This document shows positions 11,814 to 22,112 of a DNA stretch of 64,000 bases, piece after piece. Position numbers and translations under genes: made by a program. This DNA is from Puccinia triticina (taxonomy: Eukaryota > Basidiomycota > Pucciniomycetes > Pucciniales > Pucciniaceae), in contig NC_070566.1 of NCBI RefSeq assembly GCF_026914185.1, forward strand, positions 6,758,001 through 6,822,000, written 5' to 3'. Position 1 is the first letter of the stretch. Every line of letters starts with the position of its first letter. The notes under the pieces are model-generated. The model was not told where the DNA came from. It made no database searches and saw only the letters and a list, made by a program, of their open reading frames with translations.

Positions 11814-11860
11814 CACTGGTGCCTATACACTTGCAGCGGCGAAGCCGCCTTTGCCTCTAG

Positions 11861-12148
11861 TTGTTAATAGAATTTATTACTTGTAAAATTATAGTTTCCA
11901 ATTTATCTTGTTTTGATGCTGTATCCGTGGTTTGTTTCTCAAACCTGTTTACTACATCTTCAAATGTGGTAAATTGTGATGTAATTTTATCTTTAGTATC
12001 ATTCTGCAGGGTTCTGAAGCGTGATTCCAACAAATTCAATTTTTGTAATATTTCTTGGTTGGTATTTTCTTGATCTTCAACCAGTTCTTCAGTTCTAGCC
12101 AGGGATCTAGTAACTTGGGTACTCAATATCTCAAGAGCAGATGGCGCT
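11861..12148 (-). pseudogene. element A gag, coiled-coil segment between two insertions
   Basis: Ninety-six codons of helical, Gln/Glu/Lys-rich gag read on the minus strand, bounded on the left by Helitron H3 and on the right by a solo LTR. The frame is continuous with gag at 13003 (K-K-L-D-E-A joining P-S-A-L-E-I-L) and at 5709 (I-G-H-S-S). It has no start codon of its own and is not an independent gene. Confidence 0.8.
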
Positions 12149-12997
12149 TGTCAGGGCTCGTCTCTTATGTGACGTGGCTCTGATGGAGTTTAAGTTCACG
12201 CTGTAGCAGCTTGGGCAGCGGCCAGCGGAGATGGGGCCGCACTATAGCTCAAAGAGCCAGTGGGAATAAACCACACCTCGACGCTAGGTAGCGGAGGGGC
12301 TAGCTCCCTTACAAAAGTAAGGGGACGCGGCGATGACTCGAGCCGGCGCCGTAGCTTTAGAACAAAGAAGGATTATTTTCTAAGTTACAGGTGTGATAAA
12401 AATCACCTGTAACTAGAAAATACACGAGTTGAAGGTAAAGAAGACTGTAGAGAGAAACAAGGTTAGTTTGATTATTATAAACCCCACTCACTATTGATTG
12501 TAGTAAGGTTGGCGGGTTTTTTATGTGTAATAATCTTGGGGGGAAATCTCTCCAGGGGAAAGATCCCCCCTTTTATATTACAGGATCAGCTCCCTCCTTC
12601 GAGTCAAGGTCCTGAGGGATCCTTAACTCCAAGGAGGAGTGAACACGGAATTCAGAAGGGGATTTACATAAATATGTATGTAATCACCCTATTTGTAAAT
12701 ATATTAAGCTTAATCAGGATAAATACACAGAGAGATAAGATTATCTCTCTCTGTATAATCAGATATGTAATCAATGTGAAATAAGATTAATTACATACTC
12801 AAAAGAGTGTGAAATAGGTACTAAATACATAATAATAGTACATTGAAATAAAAGGTACATAATTCATGTAATGACAGGGAATTGAACTCTTGACTTTATG
12901 TACATCAGTCAATCATTAAAGAAGTCTTTAACCATTAGGCTATAAGACATATACTCTGCATTGTAGACACATGGACTCAGTGTCTCAGTGTCTGACA
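12149..12997. mobile_element. solo LTR in element A gag, TSD GCGCT
   Basis: This 849-bp block begins TGTCAG and ends TCTGACA. It is flanked by the 5-bp direct repeat GCGCT (12144-12148 and 12998-13002), the signature of LTR-retrotransposon insertion followed by LTR-LTR recombination. Skipping it and one GCGCT restores the gag frame of element A. Its sequence does not match the other LTRs here, so it represents a further family. It contains a tRNA-like segment near its right end. Confidence 0.8.
12873..12949 (-). other. tRNA-like segment with Pol III A and B boxes (not a functional tRNA)
   Basis: On the minus strand TAGCCTAATGG (12932-12942) fits the A-box consensus and GAGTTCAATTCC (near 12877-12889) fits the B box, about 40 nt apart as in a tRNA. 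The acceptor and T-stem arms do not pair properly, so I do not call a tRNA gene. It may be a tRNA relic or SINE-like head incorporated in the solo LTR. Confidence 0.35.
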
Positions 12998-13002
12998 GCG
13001 CT

Positions 13003-13955
13003 TCATCAAGCTTCTTATCCATACTCTCCAATTTATTCAAAATGACAGTGAAGGCATCATCTTCTGAATTTACCTGCTCATCTACACGCTGTGTAACTTT
13101 GTGGCACAATTTCTTAAGATCTGAAGACAATTCTTTGTTACTTTGCGTAATTCTTTCTACAACAAAGTTAAGATTTTCTGTGTACATATGTAAAGCAGTT
13201 CTGAAGGGATTATCTGGATTGTTAACAACATTTGGAATATCTGGGACATTTGATGCGTGTTCAGAACCAGAGTTACTATTACTACTAAAGAAATGGGAGC
13301 TATTTAAGGATCTAGGTCCATCTGACGCTCCTGGCGGGCTATTTTGCCTTGCTCCAGATGTTGATAAGTGCCTTGGAGGGATCTGCCCAGGCGTATCATT
13401 TCTTCGTAAATTTGACTGCGCCATTGTTGATTGCGCCCAGTATTCCGCGGGTGTCTGGAATTCACATTTCTCCCCCTGCGTGATTGGGGTCTTGAAGCTG
13501 GTCTGCGGCGCTGGGGGCTTCTTAATGGAGAGTGGTTTCGTCTGCGGGACGGCTGGTGGATTAGGAGAGAGTCTGAGCTGATCTCCATTGGATTCCAATC
13601 TTTTGTCCTCTTCAAGGTGGTTGTTAAACCTTTGAGGTCTATCATCGCCTGGAAATCCGCCCGGCAATACTTGAGATGTGCTATTATTGCCGCGTGACTG
13701 CTGCGGTTGCGCACGTCCTTGAGCCACATCTTGTAACCTTTCATCCTGTAATAGTAGCGCTTGAAATTCTCTTCCGTCGAGACTATTAGCAGAAGATGTA
13801 TTTTTAGTTTTTCCTTTCTTTGTAGCATAAATAATTCTTTCTGCTACAGGTTGTTTAGCAGGTGGTAGAACTGACGCAGGTGGAAATCCTCTGCCTGGGT
13901 CTGATGTACGGGTTCTTCCATTATAACCTCGAGTTCTGAGAGAAGGAGGAGACAT
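13003..13955 (-). pseudogene. element A gag N-terminal part
   Basis: The minus-strand frame opens with ATG at 13953-13955 (M-S-P-P-S-L-R) and runs about 317 codons to the solo LTR. The first 230 residues are Pro/Ser/Arg-rich and look disordered; the last part is helical and leads into the coiled coil at 11861-12148. The start codon lies inside a predicted intron (13936-14025). The region from 13304 to 13935 is also read in another frame (ORFX). Confidence 0.65.
13304..13935 (-). pseudogene. element A ORFX, overlapping gag in the +2 frame
   Basis: From the predicted splice acceptor at 13936 the frame offset by 2 from gag reads to a stop at 13304 with only one internal stop (TAG at 13844-13846). 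It holds a helical segment ending in D-W-N-P (near 13590-13640), an Arg/Ser/Pro-rich middle, and a C-terminal helix with Y-E-E-M-I-R and Q-G-T-Y-Q-H-L-E (near 13345-13400). The same order of motifs occurs in elements C, D and E in the equivalent frame. Function is unknown. The TAG makes this copy defective. Confidence 0.55.
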
Positions 13956-14025
13956 AGTAGAATTATTCTGATTCAGTAGGTATTTTTTGTTTTTATTTAG
14001 AGAATTTCTTAAGGTGTAAATGTAC

Positions 14026-14169
14026 CTGAAGATTTATCAGAAATGGCTGGGGAATCTGCGCGCTGATTAGTATCAGTGGTTTCCTCTCTAGCCTCACGGG
14101 GTTGTGTGTTTTTGTCCGTAACTCCAAGGGATTGAAGTTCTGGGGTGAGGGTGTCAACGTTGGTGGACA
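14026..14169 (-). CDS. element A ORF1 exon (leader exon preceding ORFX)
   Basis: The minus strand is open in one frame between an acceptor (ACAG, 14170-14173) and a donor (CAG|GTACAT, intron 14025-13936, 90 nt). The exon begins TGTC like the equivalent exons of C and D and ends in phase 1 after an S-D-K-S-S motif, as in E (S-R-S-S). Splicing to 13935 continues in the ORFX frame. It has no ATG of its own, implying a further upstream exon I cannot place. Confidence 0.45.
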
Positions 14170-14173
14170 CTGT

Positions 14174-15207
14174 ACACAATCAAAAACACAAAAATATTAG
14201 TATTAAAAAATACCATACTTTTAAAGTTATAGTGATTTTGCCGGAAAATCAGTGTAGGAAATTTTTCCTGTTGATGGAAAGGTTTGAATTTTGGTTGGAT
14301 GAGAGCTGAGAAGGTGGCGCAGAAGTGTATCAACTTGGTTTCCTGATTGCTCAAACAGCGTGGAGTGGAGCTCTTTTTAAACTCTTGGAACAGCGGTTCT
14401 ACAAGAGAGGGGGAAGTAATGATGCGCTTGTACAGCGCTTTTGGGATCTGTAGGCTAGGTATATTACTTCTAGTCTGATCCGCTAGGCTCTCGCGGTTCG
14501 ATCGGCGGTCTGGGATCGTCTGTAGCTGCTCTAAATCAGGAGCTACAGGTGTTACAGTGATCCTGCTCGAGGGTTGCGGCTCGAGGAGGGTATGTACGGT
14601 AGGTATGCGCCTGTATGCGCTCTCTAATTGAGTTGGGTGGAGTGCGTCTAGCGTGTAAATCCTTGTAGATCCTTGCAGATCCGGGGTAATACAGTAATAC
14701 AGTGTAATTGAACTGTAATTGAGTTATGTAGATCCTGTATACACAGGATGCGCACGGTGTATGTAGTACCACTTAGTCCCGCGACCTAATGCGCTCTTGA
14801 GTGGGAATGCGGTACAAATGCTTTCCTGCCGTAGGAATGGTAGAGTTTGGAGTCTCACGAAAAAAACCTAGTAGCGTAAATCGACCCTTGCGGTTCGATT
14901 TGTCTACTCAGAATTTTCGTATCTCTTCTCCTTTTGGGGGGAACAAGCGTTCCGGTGTGTTTTCCGCAGAGAAAATGAATGAAATTCACTGGAATTTCAC
15001 TGTGTAGAGTCAACCAAGTGTGTATGATTCAATTTCTGTGGGTTTTGGCGAAATAAAGAGAATTTTTTCCCGCACAAAAATAGAGAGATAGTCAACAATA
15101 GGATGATTTTTTATGGATTTTTCCGGTTTTATAGAAGGAAACAGGGTGAAGAGTCTAGGAAAATGATGAGAAAATAATGGAGAATCTAAGACACAATCAC
15201 GGGAAAT
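14174..15207. other. leader of element A, no clear gene
   Basis: This is untranslated-looking sequence between ORF1 and the 140-codon ORF at 15208. A minus-strand frame near 14154-14354 is open for 66 codons but lacks convincing features. The leader (about 1.6 kb) is much longer than that of element E (about 250 nt before ORF1), so an old insertion may be hidden here. Confidence 0.4.
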
Positions 15208-15630
15208 CTAGTTAATGATTTGACTTCTCTTTCTGCGCGTAAGTTGCGGAGGAGGGCCGTCAGAAGTGAAGGGGGGAAGCGTGGAGTAGGAGGTATGTTC
15301 TGTATAAGAGCAGTATTCCTCGTCAAAGGGAGGATATCCAAATGGGAAAGCTGTAAGTTGTGGTTTTCTAACAAGTTTAGTTTGTTCTTCTTCCACAAAT
15401 TCTGATTCTTCAGTAGTATCAATAAGTGTACCGTCAGGATGATAGATAAAAGTTATCCAAAGAGTACTGTAAGTTATCCAGGTACAGGTGTAGAATTGGT
15501 CCTCTCCAATCAGTGTATGGGTTTTTCTGACGTGTTCTTGGACTTCAAGGTTATTGGGATCTTCCTTTGTGTATTTCTGTAATTTCAGGAGGTTGGAGTT
15601 GGGTTTGAAATCACAGATAATGGTGGTCAT
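15208..15630 (-). CDS. unrecognised 140-aa ORF in the leader of element A
   Basis: The ORF starts with ATG at 15628-15630 and ends TAA at 15208, about 115 nt inside the 5' LTR of element A. The composition is protein-like: a basic N-terminus, an aromatic core (Y-T-C-T-W-I-T-Y, W-I-T-F-I-Y-H), an acidic stretch (T-E-E-S-E-F-V-E-E-E) and a basic tail (T-R-R-K-R). No equivalent is visible in C, D or E. It could be a captured exon, the missing first exon of the ORF1-ORFX transcript, or a random ORF. Confidence 0.4.
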   Translation of the reverse strand: MTTIICDFKPNSNLLKLQKYTKEDPNNLEVQEHVRKTHTLIGEDQFYTCTWITYSTLWITFIYHPDGTLIDTTEESEFVEEEQTKLVRKPQLTAFPFGYPPFDEEYCSYTEHTSYSTLPPFTSDGPPPQLTRRKRSQIIN

Positions 15631-15744
15631 TTGTCTTTTAACAAGACATTTTGGTGTAAAAATGGTAAGAAAATAGGTATGTTAGTATGATTATCACGGT
15701 TTGGGAGTGAGAATCACGGATAAATAATAGGCCAGACCCCCAAT

Positions 15745-16697
15745 TGTCAGCCTGTATGTAACTAACCGTGTCTGAGAGGGTTGTTACTAGCAAGATGATA
15801 GTGTAATATGCCAAGGATGGGCCAATGGGTTCGTGGTAAGACCTGTAAAAGGTTTCACTCTATCAGTAATCTTGACTGAGAGGCTTGCTCAATTAAGGCG
15901 CATCCAGATAAACACAGGGTGTTAATAGGCATCCAAGGAACAACTCAACTTGGGTTCGTGGTTTTACCTACAGAAAGGTAAGGGTAATCAAGAGTTGAAG
16001 GTATTCCTGAATTGAATGATGGTTGAGAATGAAAGCACTGTTTAACTATAGTATGGGTTAAACTTTGCTGTAATAATATTCTGAGGGATGAACAGTCCTG
16101 GGGGGCGTGTTTATATAGAGGGGAAAAGAGCAGGAGGGAACATAAGGCGCTTGCAGGCGCTTCAGGACCAAGGGGGAACTGGAAGCGCTCAAGGGAAGCA
16201 GATCCTCATGAGGATCAACATTGGAAATGATCAGGGCAGTGTAATGATCAGTACTTATTCTAGATCAGTAGCTGTGCACATTAGCTGATCATAACCAATC
16301 AGTGATTCTATTCAGTGCTCTTTGAATTGGATTACATCATGTATTTTTTATGTATTTATATCATAACCAATATATTATGTAAATGGGAACTGAGGCGTAA
16401 CAGGGGATAAATGAGTGATACCTGTCTTGGGGTATTTCACGTGTACAGTAATATTAAAATGTATTGTAATCTTACTGTTGCACGTAACTTAACTCTCATA
16501 ACAACAGTACATTATGGTAACTGTATTTAACTATGGTTCTCTGTAATGTAATGTATAACAGGAGTACATTCTTAAGCTTGTATCTAATGATATACATATG
16601 TAATAAAGGTGTAAAAAGGAATGTACTATATGTAATGTGAACAATTGCAGGTACTTGGTACGTGTAAGGTACTGTGACATGTACTCTGTGGCTGACA
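15745..16697 (-). mobile_element. 5' LTR of element A and adjacent primer-binding site
   Basis: In plus orientation the LTR begins TGTCAGCC (15745) after CCCCCAAT, which on the minus strand is a PBS-like TGGGGGTC. The likely end is GGCTGACA at 16697, matching the CTGACA ends of the other LTRs here. The partner LTR is lost, so the right boundary is inferred from the motif only. Confidence 0.6.
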
Positions 16698-16699
16698 TA

Positions 16700-17035
16700 T
16701 ATAGCCCTAATATCCCAATGAGCTGCGTTCGTGTTGGTTCCACCAGCAATGCAGGGGCAGCCGTCGGTTCCCCGTTGTTGAGAACGACGGGGAATCCACA
16801 GCTGCCCCTGCATGTTGTGTTCTCGTGGGATCCACCGCGATCTCACAGGCGGCCGTGGAATCCTCGTGATTCTTGACGTGGAAATCCCAGGTGGGTGGAG
16901 ACGATGGGAAAGCCCGTTGTCTCCACGCATTTTCCACGGGAGGGTGGAGACGGCGGGGGGAGCAGTGAAATCCACGTGGATTTCACAGAGCCGGTGATCC
17001 CGTCGTCTCCACAAACGCGCGGGCCAGGAAGCACC
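16700..17035. repeat. cluster of GC-rich palindromes
   Basis: An imperfect hairpin of about 30-bp arms pairs GCAGGGGCAG (near 16754) with CTGCCCCTGC (near 16802). TGAAATCCACGTGGATTTCA near 16966 is a perfect 20-bp palindrome. GTGGAGACG and its inverse recur several times between. It abuts the first visible exon of the transposase pseudogene and is probably a MITE or the end of the MULE. Confidence 0.55.
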
Positions 17036-18924
17036 CCCGCCGTGTACACCGTCTTGTTGCGCAACCCCGTCACCGGCAAAGGTCAACCCGTCTGCTGGGC
17101 CTTCACCAGCTCTCTCGCAATGTATGTTGCTCTGATATTTTTTCTCGCTCGGCAGCCATTCAGATCCTATTTCTCACTCGGCAGCCATTCATACTGATTT
17201 GCCTGCTTCCGTATCATAGTGATCCACTCAAGCAGATTCTACAATGGTTGCGCGTCTCCACTGGAATGGTGCCCGATACTGTGATGAGCGATTGCGCGCT
17301 GGCAATCAAAGCAGCGGTTAAGGGGGCATACAGCGACCCCATGGAACTAGCACCAAGACACTATTGGTGTTGTTTCCATGTCATGAATGCCATGAAGACT
17401 AACGCGGTGATTCATCTTGGCAAGCGATCGGGAGGGGCCGTTGACGAATTCAGAGCGTTGATGCGCGCAGGTGACTACCCAAAGGCCCGGTTCATGATTT
17501 ACTTGTTCAAGTGGCGGCAGGTCAGCAAGTCATTTGCTGAATATGTTGACTTGCAATGGTATCCTCACATCAAGAACTGGTCATTTCATTATCAAACTGT
17601 GAGGCCATTATTTCTCTCTATTTCTTTCAACCATCTTTCTAGTAAGTAACTGACTCATTTTTTGCCTGACAGACTGCTTATCAAGGCAACGACACTAATA
17701 ACTACGCGGAGGCGTGGCACAAGACTTTAAAAACTAAATTCAGCACATCCTCGGAGCGCCGACGAATCGACGAGCTCATCCAGACTTTCTGCAACGTTGT
17801 TGATCCGGATTTCAGGAGACAATTCAGCCAGGTAAATACCGGGTTTGTCAAACAACGTGCTAACAAACTGCAAAATAAGGCCCAGGACCGTGCAAGGGGG
17901 TTTACGGCGGCGTACTTGGCTCAGATTGGGGTTGAGGTTCACAAGATGGCCAATCATGTAAGTGTGATGTTTTTTAATCTTCATGACCGAGACGATGTGC
18001 TCGTAACTGACGGTCCCTGACCATTCAGTACTTGATTGACTCCTTCACTAATCCGCGGGCACGCACCTACCGCGTTGACTTCGCGCCACCAATTGGCTTT
18101 GCCGAAGGGCGTCTAATCACCTGCGACTGTCGTTACTTCACTACGAGCGGTAGTGCATGTAAACACATGTACTACTTGGCGCAAGAGTACAAGTACCTAG
18201 CTGTCAAGAGGGCACCCAGTCCCCACGAGACTCTGCAACCATTGAAAGCAACAGTGACTCTGATGTCGAAGTGATTGGCTGCTCAATCAAGCGTTCTAAC
18301 TCCAGTCTTTTCTCACCCCGTGACACCTCCGATCCAAAAAGGATCCGCTTGTCGGATGTTCCAGCTCCTGGTTTTGCGGACGCGCACCCAGCTCTGCGAC
18401 CGGCTACCTCAGTTGCTTCTTTACCAGCACCAGCTACAACCTCCGTTGCAATAACGGTCCCATCAACTCCGCAAAATTACATGCAAAGGTCCGTTGACTC
18501 GGGAGCAAAGTCTCTCAAGCGCGCCATGGACGCACTGAAGAAGAAGAAAGACCGGGTTAGGATGGTGGAAAATTCCTTGGCTTTAATGATGAATCAATTT
18601 CAAGTGGTGTGCCACTTACTACTACGGGCGGTCAAAGAACGTGTACCGGGAATTTCTCACACCCCCACCCCTACCTTCACAGGCGTTGGTGATACTGGTC
18701 GGATGAACGGTTTGGAGCTCAAAGTTTTGGTTGGCAACCTACAGGAGGTGGCTTGTGGAGCGTTGAAACGAATGCAAGGCGTGTTGCGAGTCAAGCAAAA
18801 CTTAAACTCTTTCGTTGCAAATTTGACTGAGGTATCAATGGAGATATTCAAGGAGCGCTGCTTTGAGATTGTGGGGATGCTTGAGGAGACATCGGTTTTG
18901 GCGGCGAGGGTGCAAGTGCGATGA
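17036..18924 (+). pseudogene. MULE-type transposase with SWIM zinc finger, 5'-truncated
   Basis: Four exons can be joined in frame: about 17036-17121, 17220-17598, 17673-17957 and from 18029, with GT-AG introns of 98, 74 and 71 nt. The product has a DDE-type core segment (V-M-S-D-C-A-L-A-I followed by H-Y-W-C-C-F-H-V), a Glu in N-N-Y-A-E-A-W-H, and a SWIM finger C-D-C...C-K-H near 18123-18165, the usual order in Mutator-like transposases. Near 18240 the frame changes: the domain frame stops at 18274, while the next frame continues from E-S-N-S-D-S-D-V through a Ser/Pro linker and a helical tail to 18924. I read this as one gene with a 1-nt frameshift. The N-terminus is missing. Confidence 0.7.
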
Positions 18925-19640
18925 AGATTAAGGGCAATCAAATTGAGGAATGATGAAAACAGGTAAGGGAACATGATTTTCCATTGAGGTGGGGGGATGG
19001 AACAATTTATAGGACAGGTGCTGTTTAAAGGACCAAGGGACAAGTGGGGGTATCACGGTGTGGTAGACGGAAAAGTGGAAAAATAAAAAGTTTTTTCTAT
19101 GCCACATAATTACTCATACTAGGCCTCAAGATACCATCAAATGGACCCCAGAAATGGATTCTACGGCCAATTTCACCCCTAGTCCCCACTGGAATGGTCA
19201 TTACAACCCCACTGGATAAGAAGTTACACCTCTGTGGACCCCACCAAACACCTATCACATGGCCAGCCCCAGTAACCCAGCTGTCACCTGCCCCGACCCA
19301 AGTTTCACAGTAGTACACTTATACATATCACAGGATACAAACATACATCTCCCTGTCAGGCTACACTCATTACATATTAGCTAAATACACTCGTTTATAT
19401 ACATAGTATGACATCATTTACACTGTTTCTGCAGCCTCAGACTTTGTGTATACACTAATTCCCCCTGTATGACAGCTCATGCAGTCTACTGTCAACTTAT
19501 GCATGCGTTAGAATGTTCTGTTGTATATTTTGACATCATGTATGCACCCCTGGCATATTTAGAATGTTCTGTGGTATATTCTGACACCATTCATGCACCC
19601 CTGAGGGGTTATGACATCATTTGTATCCACTCCCACCAGC
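18925..19640. other. no gene seen
   Basis: No convincing ORF or RNA gene. TGTCAGGC near 19355 could be an LTR start, but no matching partner is visible. Confidence 0.4.
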
Positions 19641-19990
19641 TAAAATCCCTCACCCTGTTGTCTAGATTAGCTGAAGCCCTAACCCACAAGCCCCTTTGGG
19701 GCTCCACTTTTGTCTATAAAAGGAGCTCTCTCCACCCCCAGTGGCCTGCTCCCCAGTTCCTCACCCAGAGCTCACAAGTCACCCAACACTCATCCACACT
19801 CAAATCCTAAAACCCTTATAACAATAAATCAACCCTTATAACAAAAATTCAACCCTTATAACAAAGTAATTAAAACACTTACACGTTGCCGGTCAAACAG
19901 ATTTCATCTGGAACAGACCAGACCTATCACTTAATAAAACTTGCCAAGCTGAGCTTGGTGGGTCTTGTTGACTGATAACAGAAGGGCAGA
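19641..19990 (+). promoter_or_regulatory. LTR-like promoter region with TATA box and CAACCCTTATAACA repeats
   Basis: CTATAAAAGG at about 19715 is a strong TATA box. It is followed by pyrimidine-rich leader-like sequence and three tandem copies of a unit near CAACCCTTATAACAA (19810-19865) that include AATAAA. About 100 nt further, TGATAACAGAAGGGC weakly resembles the initiator-tRNA PBS of copia elements. This suggests the remnant of a Ty1/copia LTR, but no second LTR or pol is seen. Confidence 0.35.
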
Positions 19991-20638
19991 GCTTGAAACT
20001 CCATCATACCCTTCACCATTCAGCAAAAGGGTTTCATTACCACTTTTGAGTCTTAAAACGGACTTTGTCGGTTGGTTGCTGGCCAACTCTTATACCACTC
20101 ACACAAATCTCTTGACTGCTGCTCGTGATTATCACCACAGCTGCTCAATATCTCCAATGGTACTCGCTATATCTCTTGCTGCTCTCTATGTGTGGTTACG
20201 GGTGTTGCGTTATGTACTTGTATCTATTGCTGCTAACTTGTCATGGTTAGACTAAGTAATTTTTCATTGTTGGTTGCTTTTTTTTTGTTGTACATATTTT
20301 TTTCAGCTATTTTTGCAAATCAACAACCAATTTCATTTATCTTTGTTTAGGCTACATTCAGGTTCGCGTTTTCAATGTTCCAAAATCCTGATTCATCCTC
20401 CAAGCATGCATTTATTTTGCTATAACAACTTGTTTGCCTGTTTCTCATTAAAATTTATGCATGTGTTAGCTGCTCCCTCAGAATCGCTAAGATCCCGATT
20501 GACAGAGGAAACCGCAAATGAGTTAGGCAGAGATTTGCCTCAAAACTCTCACTCATAGTGTGAGCAGCTCGAGGAAGCTTATGTAGATTGATCGCGATGA
20601 CTGATCATTGGTTTCCTTGAATATCTGTTGTTAAAAAG
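19991..20638. other. no clear gene; possible upstream exon
   Basis: A plus-strand stretch at about 20460-20558 (E-S-L-R-S-R-L-T-E-E-T-A-N-E-L-G-R-D) looks like coding sequence and could be an upstream exon of the ORF at 20639. I cannot define its splice sites with confidence. Confidence 0.3.
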
Positions 20639-21215
20639 TTGTTCCCAACCCAAGGATTTCATCCAACAGATACAGCAGACCCTTTACTACAGACAACAGA
20701 CAAGGTTCTCAGTAAGTTTATTGTCCACCCTCCAGTTCTCCACATGGTGGATACCTTTGGCTCTGGAGAAGCTACCTCGGATACGGCTTTCAAGACTCAG
20801 CGTGCCTTCAAAGACACCTGCACATTATTCCTCAAGGAGAAAAGTAAGTCATGCTATCATGACTTACTTTTACCGGATTGATGCGGTCATTTTTGATGAC
20901 TGAGGGACATAAAAGAAGGCTGATTTCACTTACAAAATCTAGGCCTCTCTGTTGTTAAGATGGTCGAAGGTATTGTCAAACTCAGAGCAGCTTACCGGTT
21001 CAAAGACAATGCGCCAATGGAATCAAGAATGGGTCTCAAACTGAACAAATCAAAACTGCCTCCGGAAGTCCATGAAATAATTGAAACTGTTGATCACAAG
21101 ATATGGTCGCAAATCAAGTCCTGCGGCCCTGCACGCACAGTTTCACACCCTGAGAGATAACATTGCTGCTTACAGCGCATGCAAATCTGCAAATCCCCGC
21201 GGTGTGGTGCTCCAT
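20639..21215 (+). pseudogene. unrecognised spliced gene fragment with frameshift
   Basis: The first exon (about 20639-20834) reads through V-H-P-P-V-L-H-M-V-D-T-F-G to K-E-K and meets a GTAAGT donor. An intron of about 105 nt ends CTAG near 20942, and the next exon continues in frame (S-L-S-V-V-K-M-V-E-G-I-V-K-L). Near 21120 the frame must shift by one to keep a protein-like sequence (A-L-H-A-Q-F-H-T-L-R-D-N-I-A-A-Y) that ends around 21215. I do not recognise the family. Confidence 0.4.
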
Positions 21216-22112
21216 TCCAAACCATAAGTAGTATTTTATTGCTTTTCTTTACATATATTCATCATTACATTTCCCATCTCCCCATAACCCTTCACAAATA
21301 CCTCATTATTATTGCATATTCAGATTCTACGCCAGATTTTACCTATAGTCACTCATACATAGTACCCCCTTATCTTCAATGGTTCAGTAGTTATAGAGGA
21401 TATAAGACTTACAGACAACCTACAGTCTTCATTAGTTACAATACTCATTTCATTAGTAACCTACTTGAATCAATACAGTACATTCCTTTTACATATTTAT
21501 TCCCACATACTAAACCCTTTACATACATTTCTCATTATGTACTATACCTATTGTACACATTACATCATTGGATCTGTGCTTACCTCTTTCAGTAGTGCTC
21601 ATCATTACAAGTAGTTACTATGTTCTCATCACTCTTCCCCATTAGTACATTCTTTTATTCCCATAACCAGCATTCCCCTTTCAGCATTGCTCATCATTAC
21701 ATGCTGTTACTATGTTCACATCACTCTTCCTCATTTGTACAACCTTCATTCTCATAGCCAGAACTCCTCATTGTCTGTGCTCATCCTTCCTTCATATAAG
21801 AACTGTCTTTCCCCCCTCACTTGTACCTCATGCAGAATTTATAGATAATTTTAGATACAGAAATTATAAGTGCCCATTCTCATCAACCCATTGCCATTGA
21901 ACCTTGCCATTGCATTCCCCACTCTCATCACTCCTCCAACTCTCTTACCCTCAGTAGTCAGTAGTTAAGCTCATAGTACTAGCTCCTAAGATCAAGCAGA
22001 AATCAGCCACACCTTTTCTTCTTTTTCTTAGTGTTACTCTCATCCCCTCAGCATTAGTCAGGAAGGCAGCCTCATCAGCACCCTTGCATAGCTTGCATTA
22101 GTACTAGTGTTG
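21216..22112. other. no gene seen
   Basis: This is A/T- and C-rich sequence with recurring TCATTAC motifs and several near-duplicate segments around 21595-21730. I see no supportable coding region. Confidence 0.45.

Larger units (their letters stand above)
5710..11860 (+). mobile_element. non-autonomous Helitron H3
   Basis: The 5' end TCTAAGTTGATTAAA follows a host A (5709). The 3' end carries the hairpin GCGGC-GAA-GCCGC about 12 nt before a terminal CTAG (11857-11860), followed by a host T (11861). This A^T insertion without duplication, 5' TC and 3' hairpin-CTAG are the hallmarks of Helitrons. The host is the gag of element A: joining 5709 to 11861 gives an uninterrupted gag frame (N-S-I-N-N next to I-G-H-S-S). 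H1 and H2 in this window share both termini. No Rep/helicase is present, so it must have been mobilised in trans. Confidence 0.85.
1195..16697 (-). mobile_element. Ty3/gypsy chromovirus element A, 3'-truncated and split by three insertions
   Basis: A reads on the minus strand from a 5' LTR (15745-16697) through leader, gag, protease, reverse transcriptase and RNase H to a truncation near 1195. Integrase, chromodomain and 3' LTR are missing. Three insertions interrupt it: hairpin-ended element 2437-3685, Helitron 5710-11860 and solo LTR 12149-12997. In each case the flanking gag or pol frame is recovered when the insertion (and one target copy) is ignored, which shows these pieces belong to one element. 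Two in-frame stops remain. It is dead. Confidence 0.85.

Noticed and set aside
12873..12949. Functional tRNA gene
   Set aside because: A and B boxes fit, but acceptor and T-stem arms do not pair and no anticodon arm is convincing.
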